A DNA stretch of 64,000 nt from the NCBI GenBank assembly GCA_963691705.1, contig OY829538.1, forward strand, positions 80,296,781 to 80,360,780. The letters are read 5' to 3'. The notes under the pieces are model-generated. The model saw nothing but the letters and a program-made list of their open reading frames with translations, did no database searches and was not told the origin of the DNA. This DNA is from Viola odorata (taxonomy: Eukaryota > Streptophyta > Magnoliopsida > Malpighiales > Violaceae). Below are positions 53,792 to 64,000 of this stretch, piece by piece. Each line of letters opens with the position of its first letter. The first letter of the stretch is position 1. A program made the position numbers and the translations under genes.

Positions 53792-56700
53792 TCACTGGAT
53801 CAGAACATAATCTATATCATCTGAGAATAGATCTCCAGCTGTTGGGGTCAGGTTATTCCGCTGCAGACTTTTACGAACCTGAGCATGAGTCTCCGCCTCG
53901 TGCTGAAACAACTTGACTAACTGTTGCAGTTCCAACTTCTTCACTTGGACTTGCTCTTCAGTGATGGGTTTCTTCAACCCAAAGTAAAGTAAACCAAGTG
54001 CAATTAGCGCCACACCTATGAAGCAGACAATGCCTGTAAAAAGACCGAATGCATATGGCGTATTTGTTGCTCCAGGGATCCCATCGACATTGATTCCAAA
54101 TAACCCAGTAATGACAGTCAGAACAACACCGCAGCCACCAAACACAGCCAAATTATGAGTCACACGAAGACTTCTATCCTGTATATTATGGGGGGGAATG
54201 AGAAGGTTATCCAACTAATCTAGAAAAAAATGTTCAATGAATAGCTAAGAATCAAAGATGCATTTTTTCTTTTCCTCAGCAAACCTGCAACCACGCTCGG
54301 ACAGTGCTCTGCATTACATCTTGAATAGTAAACAAGCGACCACGAACTGCTTCCTGCTCTTCCATCATTTCCCTTGTACTCTTGGTGACTTCCTCTAGCA
54401 ACATTCTTGTTGCATGTCCCCTCAAATGTTGGAGAAGCTCATAAACAATCTCCTCTCTCGCGTGGAGTGACCATTTCACTCTGATAACCTGCGAAAGAAC
54501 AGCCACTGATTTTGAGTATTTACTCCATAAAAAAATATTTCCATTATACAAGGCATTTTCAACATCATAAGCATTTCACTTAGGTAACCTTTGAGACCAC
54601 AAGATCATAATAAGTCTAAATGATACTCTCCAAATTGCAGTTTCATGTGGAAAGGTGCAGATAATTTTGGTTAATGTAGCTTGACTTTTTCAACCTTCCC
54701 ATTTTTGAAAGGGGGCTACTTCAGTAAAAATGTAGAGGAAGAAAATATGGAAAAAGCACTGACATAAAAAGGATAATAACTACCTACTGATACTAAAAAT
54801 ACGAAAGATAATAAAATTGAGTTGAGTGGCAATTCTACACCAAAGAGAACCACAAAGCTAGTATTGGCTACAATGACCCCATAATGATGAAACATTATAT
54901 TGACAACCCATATTCCACAGTAAAAACAATCCTCGATGAGCCAGAGGCGAGAAACATACCTGTCTGGATAGCTTTCTGATTTCTTGGTTCAAAATGACAC
55001 TAAAGAGATTCATATCTTCAAAGTTTCTCCTGTTCATGGTAATTTTTTCTAACTGAGTTTGCATAAAATAAAAGTAATAATAATTTACTAATGGGGTAAG
55101 TGTTTGTCTTTCTAAACCAACCTGTTCACAAACTTCAATTCAATTTCATCTGCTGCACCAAAGATTGACTTCCGAAATAGCCTAATCAAAGACAAACAGA
55201 AAAGGATGATTTCATAATAGCAGATAAAATTGACTTAGAGGCAATAAAGGATGACTTTCCGATTCAATAGGATAATGCATAGAATAAATCATGATCCATA
55301 CTTGATGACAAGGAAATGTAACCGGATTTATTTCTGATCTGATGGTAAGTCATGATCCTACCATGGAAACAACTTAATTGCTCAAACAATAAACAAAGCC
55401 ATGATAATTGGATCCTAATTAAAAACCTTACATGATGGAGTAAACTACAAGTACCACTACTAATTAATTTTCACTTTATTAAGATTCACAAAAATGCTGT
55501 TCATACTTTCACATTAATACTTCCTGTCTTAAGGATGTTGGCAGGGAACCTATGAATCAGTATGACCATGTGGAAACAAATATGGTGACCATTTTTAACC
55601 AATCAGGTGCCTATGTAGACCACCAACATGCAAGTTATTCATCATTTGGTTCTTGGCTCCAAGAACTACTATATTAGCCCAAACTTTATACTTTCATATT
55701 AAATTGATCTCTAAATGCTTCCCAGTCCCTAGAATTCAAATTATTTAAGTAAAATTTAGTAGATAATTATTTCTTTCACACCTCAACACAACCTCTAACT
55801 TTTAGTTCTTTCCCTTCCCTAATTGAATAGGCAGGGCCCAGGTGCATCATGAAATCCTGTTAGTAATTCATGATACTTTTGCTTGATTTATAACATACTT
55901 TACTTGATATACACAGTTACACCTTTGTTATCACAAAATAAGCAGAAGGCTACTTTCACCATCTAAAGAGAAGGTGGCCTGCCAAGACACTTATTAACAG
56001 AAAACCATAGGGGTCACAAGCTACAGTCAACGGATTTGTCACAGCTCACAAAAGGGGGAAAATGCATGCACAAAGCTAACCCATGGCATCCAGACATGGG
56101 CATTACCTCAAAAGAAATCAGGAAAGTTAAATTGACTATGTTTCTGCCTGTATTACCTATTATCCCACCGAGTCAATCGGCAAGCTAGCTGTGCTATGAC
56201 TTCGTGCACTGTTCTTGGTGCAGTATAACCTCCAGCCAATAAAAGCTCCTATCAAAGGGAAAAATCAATAATCAAATCAAGAGGATTGCATGAGTTATTA
56301 AATAATATTCTTCAAAATCTAATCAGTGGAAAAGATTCTCGTTCACAAATAACCTGGACTTCAGTGATACCCAAGACATTTACTCTTGCGACTTTTCCTT
56401 TTACATGCAATGCAGTTACTAGAAAGTTTTGTGCTTGCCAGGAACGCAGTACAATAGGAATGTCATCCTCATCAACAAATGGATCACCAGCTGATTGTCC
56501 CAAGAGCTCAAATAGCAGGCCTCCAGCAACCCTCACTGGGACCTTCATAGAAAAAGCATGAACATAAATAACAGCCGATGAGAACCCAATGGAAGAAGAA
56601 GTTCTTTGTGTTAAATGGGTAAGGTACGGTACGGTTACAACTTCCATAACTTAGCTACCACCATGAACCAATAACATTTAAACTAAATGCTAAGACAAGA

Positions 56701-57647
56701 TGGAGCTAAAACAAGGCAGATTACTTCAGCCCATAATTTTCATGTTTGGCCTTAAGTCAAGTATCTCTCATTCCAACATTGAATGCAGATCCCACCTATA
56801 CGAAATAGACTTGGATATGATTAAGTTGCAAGCATCACTAGCTTACAAACGGGGATGGCATAAACTACAGCCTCATGGTATATATAAGGTCATTACAAAT
56901 TATACCCTAATAAGATCAACAAGTTGAACACTAAATATTTACCTCATAAAGTAGGTGTTTCATCCGCTCACTTATAAGTCGACTTTCATCCCTCAAAGCC
57001 AAACTGACGGCAGGATGTAACCACCTAGCGCTGCTTAGCCAGGCCATGACAGAGGGGTTATCTGCAGCCACATGGCACCACCATCTTGGGCCAGCTGGAT
57101 GCTCCCAGTAAGGAGCTGCTAAGTCTGCCACAGTTATGTCATCTTCTTCATCCATCAATTCCAGTTGCAGTGTGGCCCATTTAGCATCAGGCTGCACCCT
57201 TTGCACAAGTTCAGAAATTCTAGCCCATCCAATGGGCACCCAACGGCCTTCTACAGGCCTGTGTAGACCATGACGATGCCTTCGATCAACATGGGCTTCT
57301 TGCCACTCGAAAGAAGGAGCATTCTCACCGCCACCTCTTGATTCAAGAAGGGGTGAGGATTCCAGTAATTGGCTCCTATGCGGTTCTAGGAGAGTGGCCT
57401 CACTTGGGCCATTTGCTTGCTCTTGTCCCACTGAAGACTCACCCCCTATTTGTCTGCTCATGACCCTTGAGGTCAAATTTGCGTTCACAGATCTCTTACG
57501 GTCGAGAATAAATTCAAAGGCACAAACAAGTCCATCTGTCCAAAGATCAGACCCTGGCATGGCATCTGTATGGTTACTTTTGTGGTTCTCAGGTTTCTTC
57601 ATTTTATTACTTTGGGAAACAGAGTGATCCTCACTAGTTGTACTCAT
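53792..57647 (-). CDS. CorA-like magnesium transporter family protein
   Basis: Plant member of the CorA-like family; CorA/MRS2 proteins form pentameric Mg2+ channels. Seven exons (minus) join in frame: 57647-56943, 56542-56354, 56248-56157, 55181-55122, 55029-54960, 54488-54285 and 54178-53792, giving 568 aa. I start at ATG 57647, since the frame upstream has no further ATG. A long hydrophilic N-terminus has a Trp-rich part (YWEHPAGPRWWCHVAADN), then PVRVAGGLLFELLGQSAGDP, ADEIELKFVNRRNFEDMNLF and LNQEIRKLSRQ, a long helix as in the CorA stalk. Two membrane helices close the protein (AVFGGCGVVLTVITGLF and GLFTGIVCFIGVALIALGLL). The CorA signature Gly-Met-Asn at the end of the first helix reads Gly-Ile-Asn here, so Mg2+ transport is uncertain. 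Resembles remembered At1g29820/At1g29830. Confidence 0.93.
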
Positions 57648-59499
57648 TCTATATTGCTTCTTCACATAACCCCAACAACTAGACTTTGATTGATGGTAAA
57701 GCCCAAATTCTGTTTGTAGTATTGTAGCACTAGCAACTTCTTAAGAACAAGAAAGGTAAACCCTCAGGGGCATCTGACGGGAGGTATCAGCTAAATTAAT
57801 GCTGCAAAATCAAAGCACTGAATCAAGTATTCCGGCTTCTACTCTCCACCTGGGTAAACTTAAACACCATAAAATGATTTTAGACCTCCGGTGATGATGA
57901 CAAAGACAAGACAAAACAAAACAAAACTGAAAACAACAATGACCCATATAGATTACAATCAACAGATATTTCCCATCTATCCAAAACTTGATAATTTGAT
58001 GAAAATTCACAACATCAATCATTGCTTAATTTAAATGTGCTCTACTCAACCCTCTTCATTAAACAAACATTAGAAAAACGAATTTCTAGGCTACATCACT
58101 GATCGATCCTGCATCAACTAACCCCGGATTTGCATTTTTCATTTCAAACTTAAAAAAATAAATTTATAATATCACTCTTCACCAGTTGAGCAAAACCAAA
58201 CAAGCTAAAACTTCCCTCCTCCGTCACCAAACCCAAACCCAAAATTTCGTCAACTCCTAACATTTTAGACCCTAGACACTGTATCATCCAGAATCATCGC
58301 AACTTCAGATTCAACTTCACATCGAGGGAAGCAAGAAATGTAAAGCATGAAATGAATCAGTAGAAAGCAACACTACGTACCTAAGTTAGCGAAGAGGACA
58401 AGCGGCGACTTTAGCAAGCAGAAACAGTCAACGACAAGGGTAGAGAGTTGATAACAATGACGGTGGAGAAATGGGAGTCAAATGTAGCAGCAGTAGTGCA
58501 GCCTAGTCGAAGAAGTATTACGGGTTGCGTGGAAGTGAGAAAATGGATGTGATGGCCGGAGTAGGAAAACCCGCTAACGCTTGCCACTTGTATTTTCTTT
58601 AATTTTTTTTAAGGGCACTTGGTTATACTTAGAAAACTATTTTTTTTTTAGAAGTAAGAATTTAAAGGTTCAATCAATCAAATAGAATTTTGTTTTTTAT
58701 ACTAAGATTAGAATCTTTAATGAATATACATAAATTAGAATCTCATAATTTCTATATTTTAATGACATTTGCAAAAAAAAAATTGCAATTTTGATTAGTT
58801 GTTTTTTATAATTTAATTAAATTTGACCAAAATGAATTCTAAAAAGAAATTTGAAGATCAATGAAACAAATTCCAAGAGGAGTCGGATTAGGTTAGTTAG
58901 TTCATGCAACATTATAAGGAAAGACTACTTTCTTTTCAAAAAATGATAATTTTTTCTTTTTATTCGATATTCAGTCACAACCACTCCGGACCCTTTATCA
59001 ATTTTCTGTTGAACTTATATTTTACAACTTTGGCAAACAAACAACGAGGATTAATGCTAAGCAATGGCTGATCAAGCTCAGTTTTAGAAAATAAGAGCAA
59101 AGGCTGATCATGATAACATTTCAACAAATAAGTGATATGTGCCTTCCCCTCTACCAAAACACCACTGCAACACTTAAAATACAAGTTCCTAGCAGAGACA
59201 CTCCACAAATTGGCACCATTTCCTGCCTAAAAACTAAAAGTTGAGTAACACTGACAGCAACAGCATAGTACTCGAAAATACGCCACTGAAATCCAACACA
59301 CAAATGTGTTCATTGACCACAGTTGTCATGAGAGCAAAACCTTATCAATTTATTGACTATTAAGTTTCTGAGAAACAGCAACTTCAGTCAAGACCCACTT
59401 CCAGAGGAGGCCAAGAGTTGCCGACCGAATTCTAGGCTACCAATGATTGCTCTAGCAGTGCTCTAAAACACCAAGTTATCGCATATTCTCTTGTGCGTA
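57648..59499. other. CorA-like 5' UTR/promoter and uS13m 3' flank
   Basis: 57648-58500 is probably the leader (possibly with a UTR intron) and promoter of the CorA-like gene. 58600-58950 is very AT-rich. 59200-59499 is the likely 3' UTR of the ribosomal protein gene. A minus frame at 58975-59208 has no recognised content. Confidence 0.4.
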
Positions 59500-61430
59500 T
59501 CATTTTCTCTTATCTTTGGATTGACGCGTACGATCAGGCGCAGCTTGATAAGCAGGCTTGCTATGATCTGAGAAGAATCATGGGTTAGTGACAAAACATG
59601 ATCAACAAAGACTAATAATTAAGAAACCTAATGCACATCAAAGTAGAAGAAATGGGAAATGCTATACTCAAATTAGACATGTATTATAAACTGTTTCAGA
59701 ACAGGATGATGTTTCATCCATAATCGATATGCAACAATCCGTTAGGCTAATAACAAGCTTAGTGCTCTTTCCACAATAGTAGCTCACTTACCCTTCCTTG
59801 TACGAGAATTTGTTCTGGTTCGCTGTCCCCTGCATGGGAGCGCATCAAGATGACGGTATCCTCTGTAGGTCTGAATTTCAATCAGTCTCTGAATATCACC
59901 CTTAACTTGTCGCTTCTGGTTACACAAAACTGAATCAGTTACAACTTACAAACAGTAACTTGTCAGAAGAAAAAATAAGAGATGAGAGAGAGAAAGACTT
60001 ACTAAATCTTCACCAGTTAGGTACTTGGAGACTTCCTCTCTAAGAGAGTTGAGTTCAAGTCCACTCAATTCCCTGGTGGCCTTATTCTCTATGCTTAACT
60101 CAGCAAGGATTAGCTGAGCTCGTTTGCGGCCAATACCATGGATTGACTGAAGAGCAATCTTCAGCTTCTTTTCATTTGGGATCTCTGCATTTCCAACCCG
60201 AAGACATTGAACTTGCTGACAACGAAGCTACAAAATGTAGAAATCACTAACATCAGAAAACCAATCTGTCTTATTTGAGACAAAATCAGGATAAAGTCAC
60301 AAATTTCAATGTTGGATTTCATATATTTAGGCACCCTGAAATGTATAAATTAAGAGATAATAGGAGATTGATGGATAACAAAATGTGGAAATAGAGCATC
60401 TAAAATATGATTCTTTTCAGCGACTCAGAATTGTATGTACCAGAAAATGATTCACATACAACATCAGCATGTACAAAACTTATGCTTGATGTTGTTTACA
60501 CATTTCAGCTCAGCCATTCACTCTTACCCCAGATACACCCCAAAAGTATAGCTAGCACAATAAGGTATCCCCTCACAAACAAAGCAATGAATGAGAATTT
60601 GAAAATCCATTGACATTATCAGTGTACCAATTGTAAGATTACATACTCCTAGCCAACTGAACAAGCATTGGTAAATGACAAGTTAACAACAGAACTAAGG
60701 AAAGCATAATGTAATTAAAACTAAGAACCAGAGCACCGTAACCATTTGTCACTCAGGAAACATGAAATAAGGAGCTAATACATTTGGGCCTAATAATCAT
60801 GGGTAGCTGTTAAAGTCAAATTGGGAGAGCAGCATGCTAACTTCATCAGTGCTTTCAGACACCATACAGAAAGCCAGTAGCAGCATAACGACCAGAATTG
60901 ACTGTGAAAAACATGGCATCGGAAGCTCTCAAACCGAATGCATGACATGGGTGAAAAAAAATGATACAAGAGTCTATCCAAAAAGAAAAAAGAAAAGGAA
61001 AATACAGGAGTGACCCGTGCAAACACTTCAACAAAGTTAAGTTTAACGCAACCCTACTTCAGAGCTAAATCATCCACTCAACCCATTTCAATACAAAAGA
61101 AATGCACCTCGACATTAATAGAAAAACCACAACTCAACCTCCAGGAAGGCACCTATAACTAACTATTGCAATTGAGGTGAAAATCAATCACCCATATACG
61201 AACAAGGTGAAGAGACCTCAACCCACCACACAGCAAACGAGACAGATGAAGTCATAATTTGCGAGCCTACCATGCGAAAAGAGTTAGTAAACCCTAAATC
61301 TAGAGACTCCTAAATCAAAGGTAACATGATTATTTGCATAATTACAAGTTTTCAAACTTACTGATACATTTCGAAGGACAGCCTGATTGATTTCGGTAAG
61401 TAATTGAACTGAACCGCGCACACCAAACAT
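59500..61430 (-). CDS. RPS13: Ribosomal protein S13 (uS13), mitochondrial type
   Basis: Nuclear-encoded bacterial-type S13 of the organellar small ribosomal subunit, located at the head where it contacts tRNA and S19. Four exons (minus) join in frame: 61430-61362, 60227-60003, 59915-59792 and 59567-59500, giving 161 aa. The protein begins [20 protein letters not shown]. The S13 core has [34 protein letters not shown] (the H2TH-type motif), [15 protein letters not shown] and [20 protein letters not shown], the classic S13 signature. The tail is basic ([20 protein letters not shown]). The short MFG-type N-terminus matches the remembered mitochondrial branch (At1g77750), not the plastid one with its long transit peptide. 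The first intron is 1.1 kb. The compartment is inferred. Confidence 0.93.
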
Positions 61431-62207
61431 CGTTCAACTATGGAAAAGCCACTGATTTTTGCTCACTGTACACGATACAAGTGTGAGCAGAAAACATGTT
61501 AATAGAATAGCAGTTATACTTAAGAAGAATAACCATGAGAAGAAATCAAGTACATGTTAATAGGCTTGGTCACAGACATCAACCGACATTCATCTAATTT
61601 CTCATTCTTACAAAATACAGAATCAATTCCCACATGATGATTGAACTCCAGGTGGACCACCACGAGATATCAAAACATCTCACGATAAATAGATTTCACA
61701 AAAACAGCATAATCAGGAATCAAAATCAGATCAGAAACAGTTTAATCATCATAGCAAGAGAACCTTAAGACCGTGCCATCAACTATGTCATATCAAATTG
61801 ACCACAAAATCAAAGATAACTAACACTACAGCATCTGTAAGTTTTAAACAAAAGGCGCATCTATCGATTTATGACTTAATAATCTTAACACAGTCAGTTA
61901 AAACTCTGCATTACTATGCCTTTAAAATTCCAAATTTCCCAAGCCATTACAAGACTCGTATCAAAAGTCTAACGCCAGCAAAGGGAAATTAGCATCTAAC
62001 ATATCCAGGATGCATAACCACAGCAAGCACCTGAACCTAAAATCGGCCATAGTAGGATGCTACCTCACATAAAATCGGCCATAGATTTACAGAAAACTTA
62101 GCCATTAATAATAAAACAACAGACTCTAAACCACTTACTCCATCAACAAACAACAACGACGACACGATAAAACACTACAGCAGATGCAAAAGCAACACAT
62201 AACAAAT
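61431..62207. other. uS13m upstream region
   Basis: Probable leader (perhaps with a UTR intron) and promoter of the S13 gene. No coding sequence supported. Confidence 0.35.
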
Positions 62208-62392
62208 CGCAATGACTGTTTCAATCTTCATCAGATGCGTAACAAAACAACAAAATCAAAAGAAAGAGGAAAGGTAAAAAAATCTAAAACATACATGATG
62301 ATGCAATGACTGTTTCAATCTTCATCAGATCCGTAACAAAACAACGAAATCAGAAGGAGAGAAGGGAAAAAATCTAAAACATACATGATGAT
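62208..62392. repeat. Tandem duplication of about 91-94 bp upstream of S13
   Basis: GCAATGACTGTTTCAATCTT begins at 62208 and again at 62302. Each unit ends CTAAAACATACATGATGAT. A third start, GCGATGACTGTGG, follows at 62393 but diverges at once into a GGTGGTGGT run (62430-62490). Confidence 0.85.
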
Positions 62393-63640
62393 GCGATGAC
62401 TGTGGTGGTGACAGTTGAGCGGAGCGTTGGTGGTGGTGGTGGCCTGAGCGGTGTGGTGGCGGCCTAGAGCGGTGGTGGTGGTGGTGGTGGCAGTTTTAGT
62501 GCGGCGAGAGTGAGAGGGTGAGATTAATGCGAGTGAAATGGACGAGGGAGGGTGAGAAGCAATTTTGTTCTTTCCGTGGGACCCGTCACACGCAGCCACA
62601 TCATTGTTGGAGTAAATTTTGTTTGTCTTTTAATAACTGCCATTTTTTTATGAATTTTTACTATTTATAATATTTGTCATTTTTATTTTTTTTTTAGGTA
62701 TATATTTTACACAAATGACAAAAAAAAAAAATGTGTCAATCCAATTTGATAATGGTGTGGTAATTTGAGTAGAAATTAGAAATAAAAATGAAATAATGTG
62801 TAGTAAAATTAAATTAAAAATTATTGTTTTAAATTTTTTATTATTTTAAAACGTAATTATAGAGGGAGTACAAAATACAAGAATTATTAGAAAATGAAAC
62901 CTTTTTGTTCAGAGTTAGACGATGGAGTAGCGTGGATTGTTGAATCGTTCAAAAGCCCATATTCAAGACTCAAATCACATAGGCCTTCTTTTGATGGGCC
63001 TGCTTCACATTTGATGAAGCACGAGTAAATGTAAATACTCAACCATATTCGACCGAGATTAATAAAAAACAAACAAATTTATAGTCTTCTCAGTAATACC
63101 AAGTAAATAAAAAAAAACAAACTTAACTGATTAGTACATGTCATTTTTATGATATAAGTATTGTGATGATAATTATTAATTAATCATTAATATAAAAAAT
63201 TAATTAAAAAAAACATTTAATTTCCCTTATTGGCCATGAATAGGATTTATCACCAAAAATAAATAAATAGACAAAAAATATAGCACGAATGCGTTTAACT
63301 AAAGAAAAACTTGTAAAGATAATAGTTTTCCAGTTTCCACTACGAATATTAGTATATCTAAGGTAAATGCTAGAAAACAATATGAATAAATTGAAGTTGT
63401 ATCACTTGACTCAATAGTTTGCTGCCGGTAAACAAATTAGTTTTAAATCTAAACAATGTCATTAATTATCATTATAATATCAGACCAATTCTGTAAAAGA
63501 AAAGTGATGGACAGTTTAGTCATTCGTGAACTAAGATTTTATTTCTACTTATACAACGATCAAGTACAACCTTTAAGCCACATAATCAGAGTAAATTATA
63601 AGGATTAGGAAGGACTTGATTGTCCAACAGAAAATGAAAA
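62393..63640. other. GGT-rich tract and AT-rich spacer
   Basis: (GGT)n-like sequence at 62430-62490 gives spurious Thr/His-rich frames on the minus strand. The remainder is AT-rich with no supported gene. Confidence 0.35.
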
Positions 63641-63916
63641 TTCCACTATAACTGAGGGCCGAGACCCGAGAAGAGAGAACAAAGGGAGGAAACGTAGTCA
63701 CCAAGCAAATTAGTACAAAGTGTTCCTAAGTTAACTAGCAGATAAATAAGAGTACAAATCCTCATGGCACAGGGCAGTAGCCAGTCAAGGTCGGGTTTTT
63801 TTCTTTCTCGATCACCAAGAACCGTTACATAATTATTCAACCGCGCAAATGCCCTTGATTGGCCACTTCAAACTTAGTACAAGACCCTGAAAAACCAAGA
63901 GGTGGGGGATTAGATT

Positions 63917-64000
63917 TAGTAGCTGTTTTGCCATAGTTGCTGCTGGGTCTGCTGCTTTGAGGGTTGTTGTCCCTGAGAGCCGCCGAGGCTTCCCTCCCTC
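63917..64000 (-). CDS. 3' end of an unrecognised Gln-rich protein (cut by window edge)
   Basis: The minus-strand frame entering from the right edge reads REGSLGGSQGQQPSKQQTQQ then QLWQNSY and stops at TAA 63919-63917. A Gln/Ser/Gly-rich tail ending in aromatic residues is common in plant RNA-binding proteins, but only 27 codons are visible and I do not assign a family. A second frame is also open across these bases. The 3' UTR would lie leftward to about 63640. Confidence 0.45.

Noticed and set aside
57648..57665. Six-codon N-terminal extension of the CorA-like frame beginning with GTG
   Set aside because: Non-ATG start; ATG at 57647 is the first standard start.
62315..62599. Thr/His-rich minus-strand frame
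   Set aside because: Product of the GGT repeat and the duplicated block; no family resemblance.
62862..62870. GAGGGAGTA, a Stowaway-like end
   Set aside because: No partner end within a plausible distance to the left.

Overview
The window is nuclear DNA of a dicotyledonous plant. The reasons are spliced genes with short GT-AG introns, AT-rich spacers, a TIR-NB-LRR (TNL) resistance gene (a class essentially missing from monocots), a nuclear tRNA-Leu(CAA), a Stowaway-type MITE, and a run of typical plant families: purine permease, RWA O-acetylation protein, group IIc WRKY and TPK potassium channel. I cannot name the species. All homologies come from reading the sequence and from memory; exon borders were placed by reading-frame continuity and GT-AG sites.

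Region 1 (1-15.7 kb) is the dynamic part. It has a broken purine permease (PUP), an intact TNL gene (6399 to 1501, minus), a degraded JMJ25-like histone-demethylase 5' fragment, a relocated fragment of the TNL 3' end next to a 141-bp direct repeat, about 1.8 kb of block-duplicated A/T-rich repeat built on GAAAAC/GTTTTC, an intact PUP gene and a third PUP remnant. The TNL gene holds the most unusual structure seen: between its LRR exon and its C-terminal post-LRR domain lies a tandem array of five phase-0 micro-exons (42, 78, 45, 48 and 27 nt) separated by six near-identical introns of 84-92 nt. It looks like a duplicated exon-intron boundary that became a modular, potentially skippable peptide cassette.

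Region 2 (17-45.9 kb) is an ordered housekeeping and regulatory block: tRNA-Leu(CAA), RWA (minus), WRKY28/71/8-like (minus), TPK channel (minus), PDCD5 (minus) and a methyltransferase-like gene (plus), with long AT-rich spacers holding two MITE-like elements. Region 3 (48.6-64 kb) is gene-dense: mitochondrial-type pterin carbinolamine dehydratase (minus), coatomer zeta (plus), CorA-like Mg2+ transporter family protein (minus), mitochondrial-type ribosomal protein S13 (minus) and the 3' end of an unrecognised gene at the right edge.

From memory of Arabidopsis, the order PUP / RWA / WRKY / TPK / PDCD5 / methyltransferase / PCD / CorA is scattered there over three related segments (around At1g298xx, At4g181xx-182xx and At5g463xx). 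This window looks like the unfractionated ancestral arrangement. The genes do not form one pathway. The possible functional links are W-boxes upstream of the TNL in a window that also encodes a WRKY factor, and two head-to-head gene pairs with short shared promoters (PDCD5/methyltransferase and PCD/coatomer zeta).
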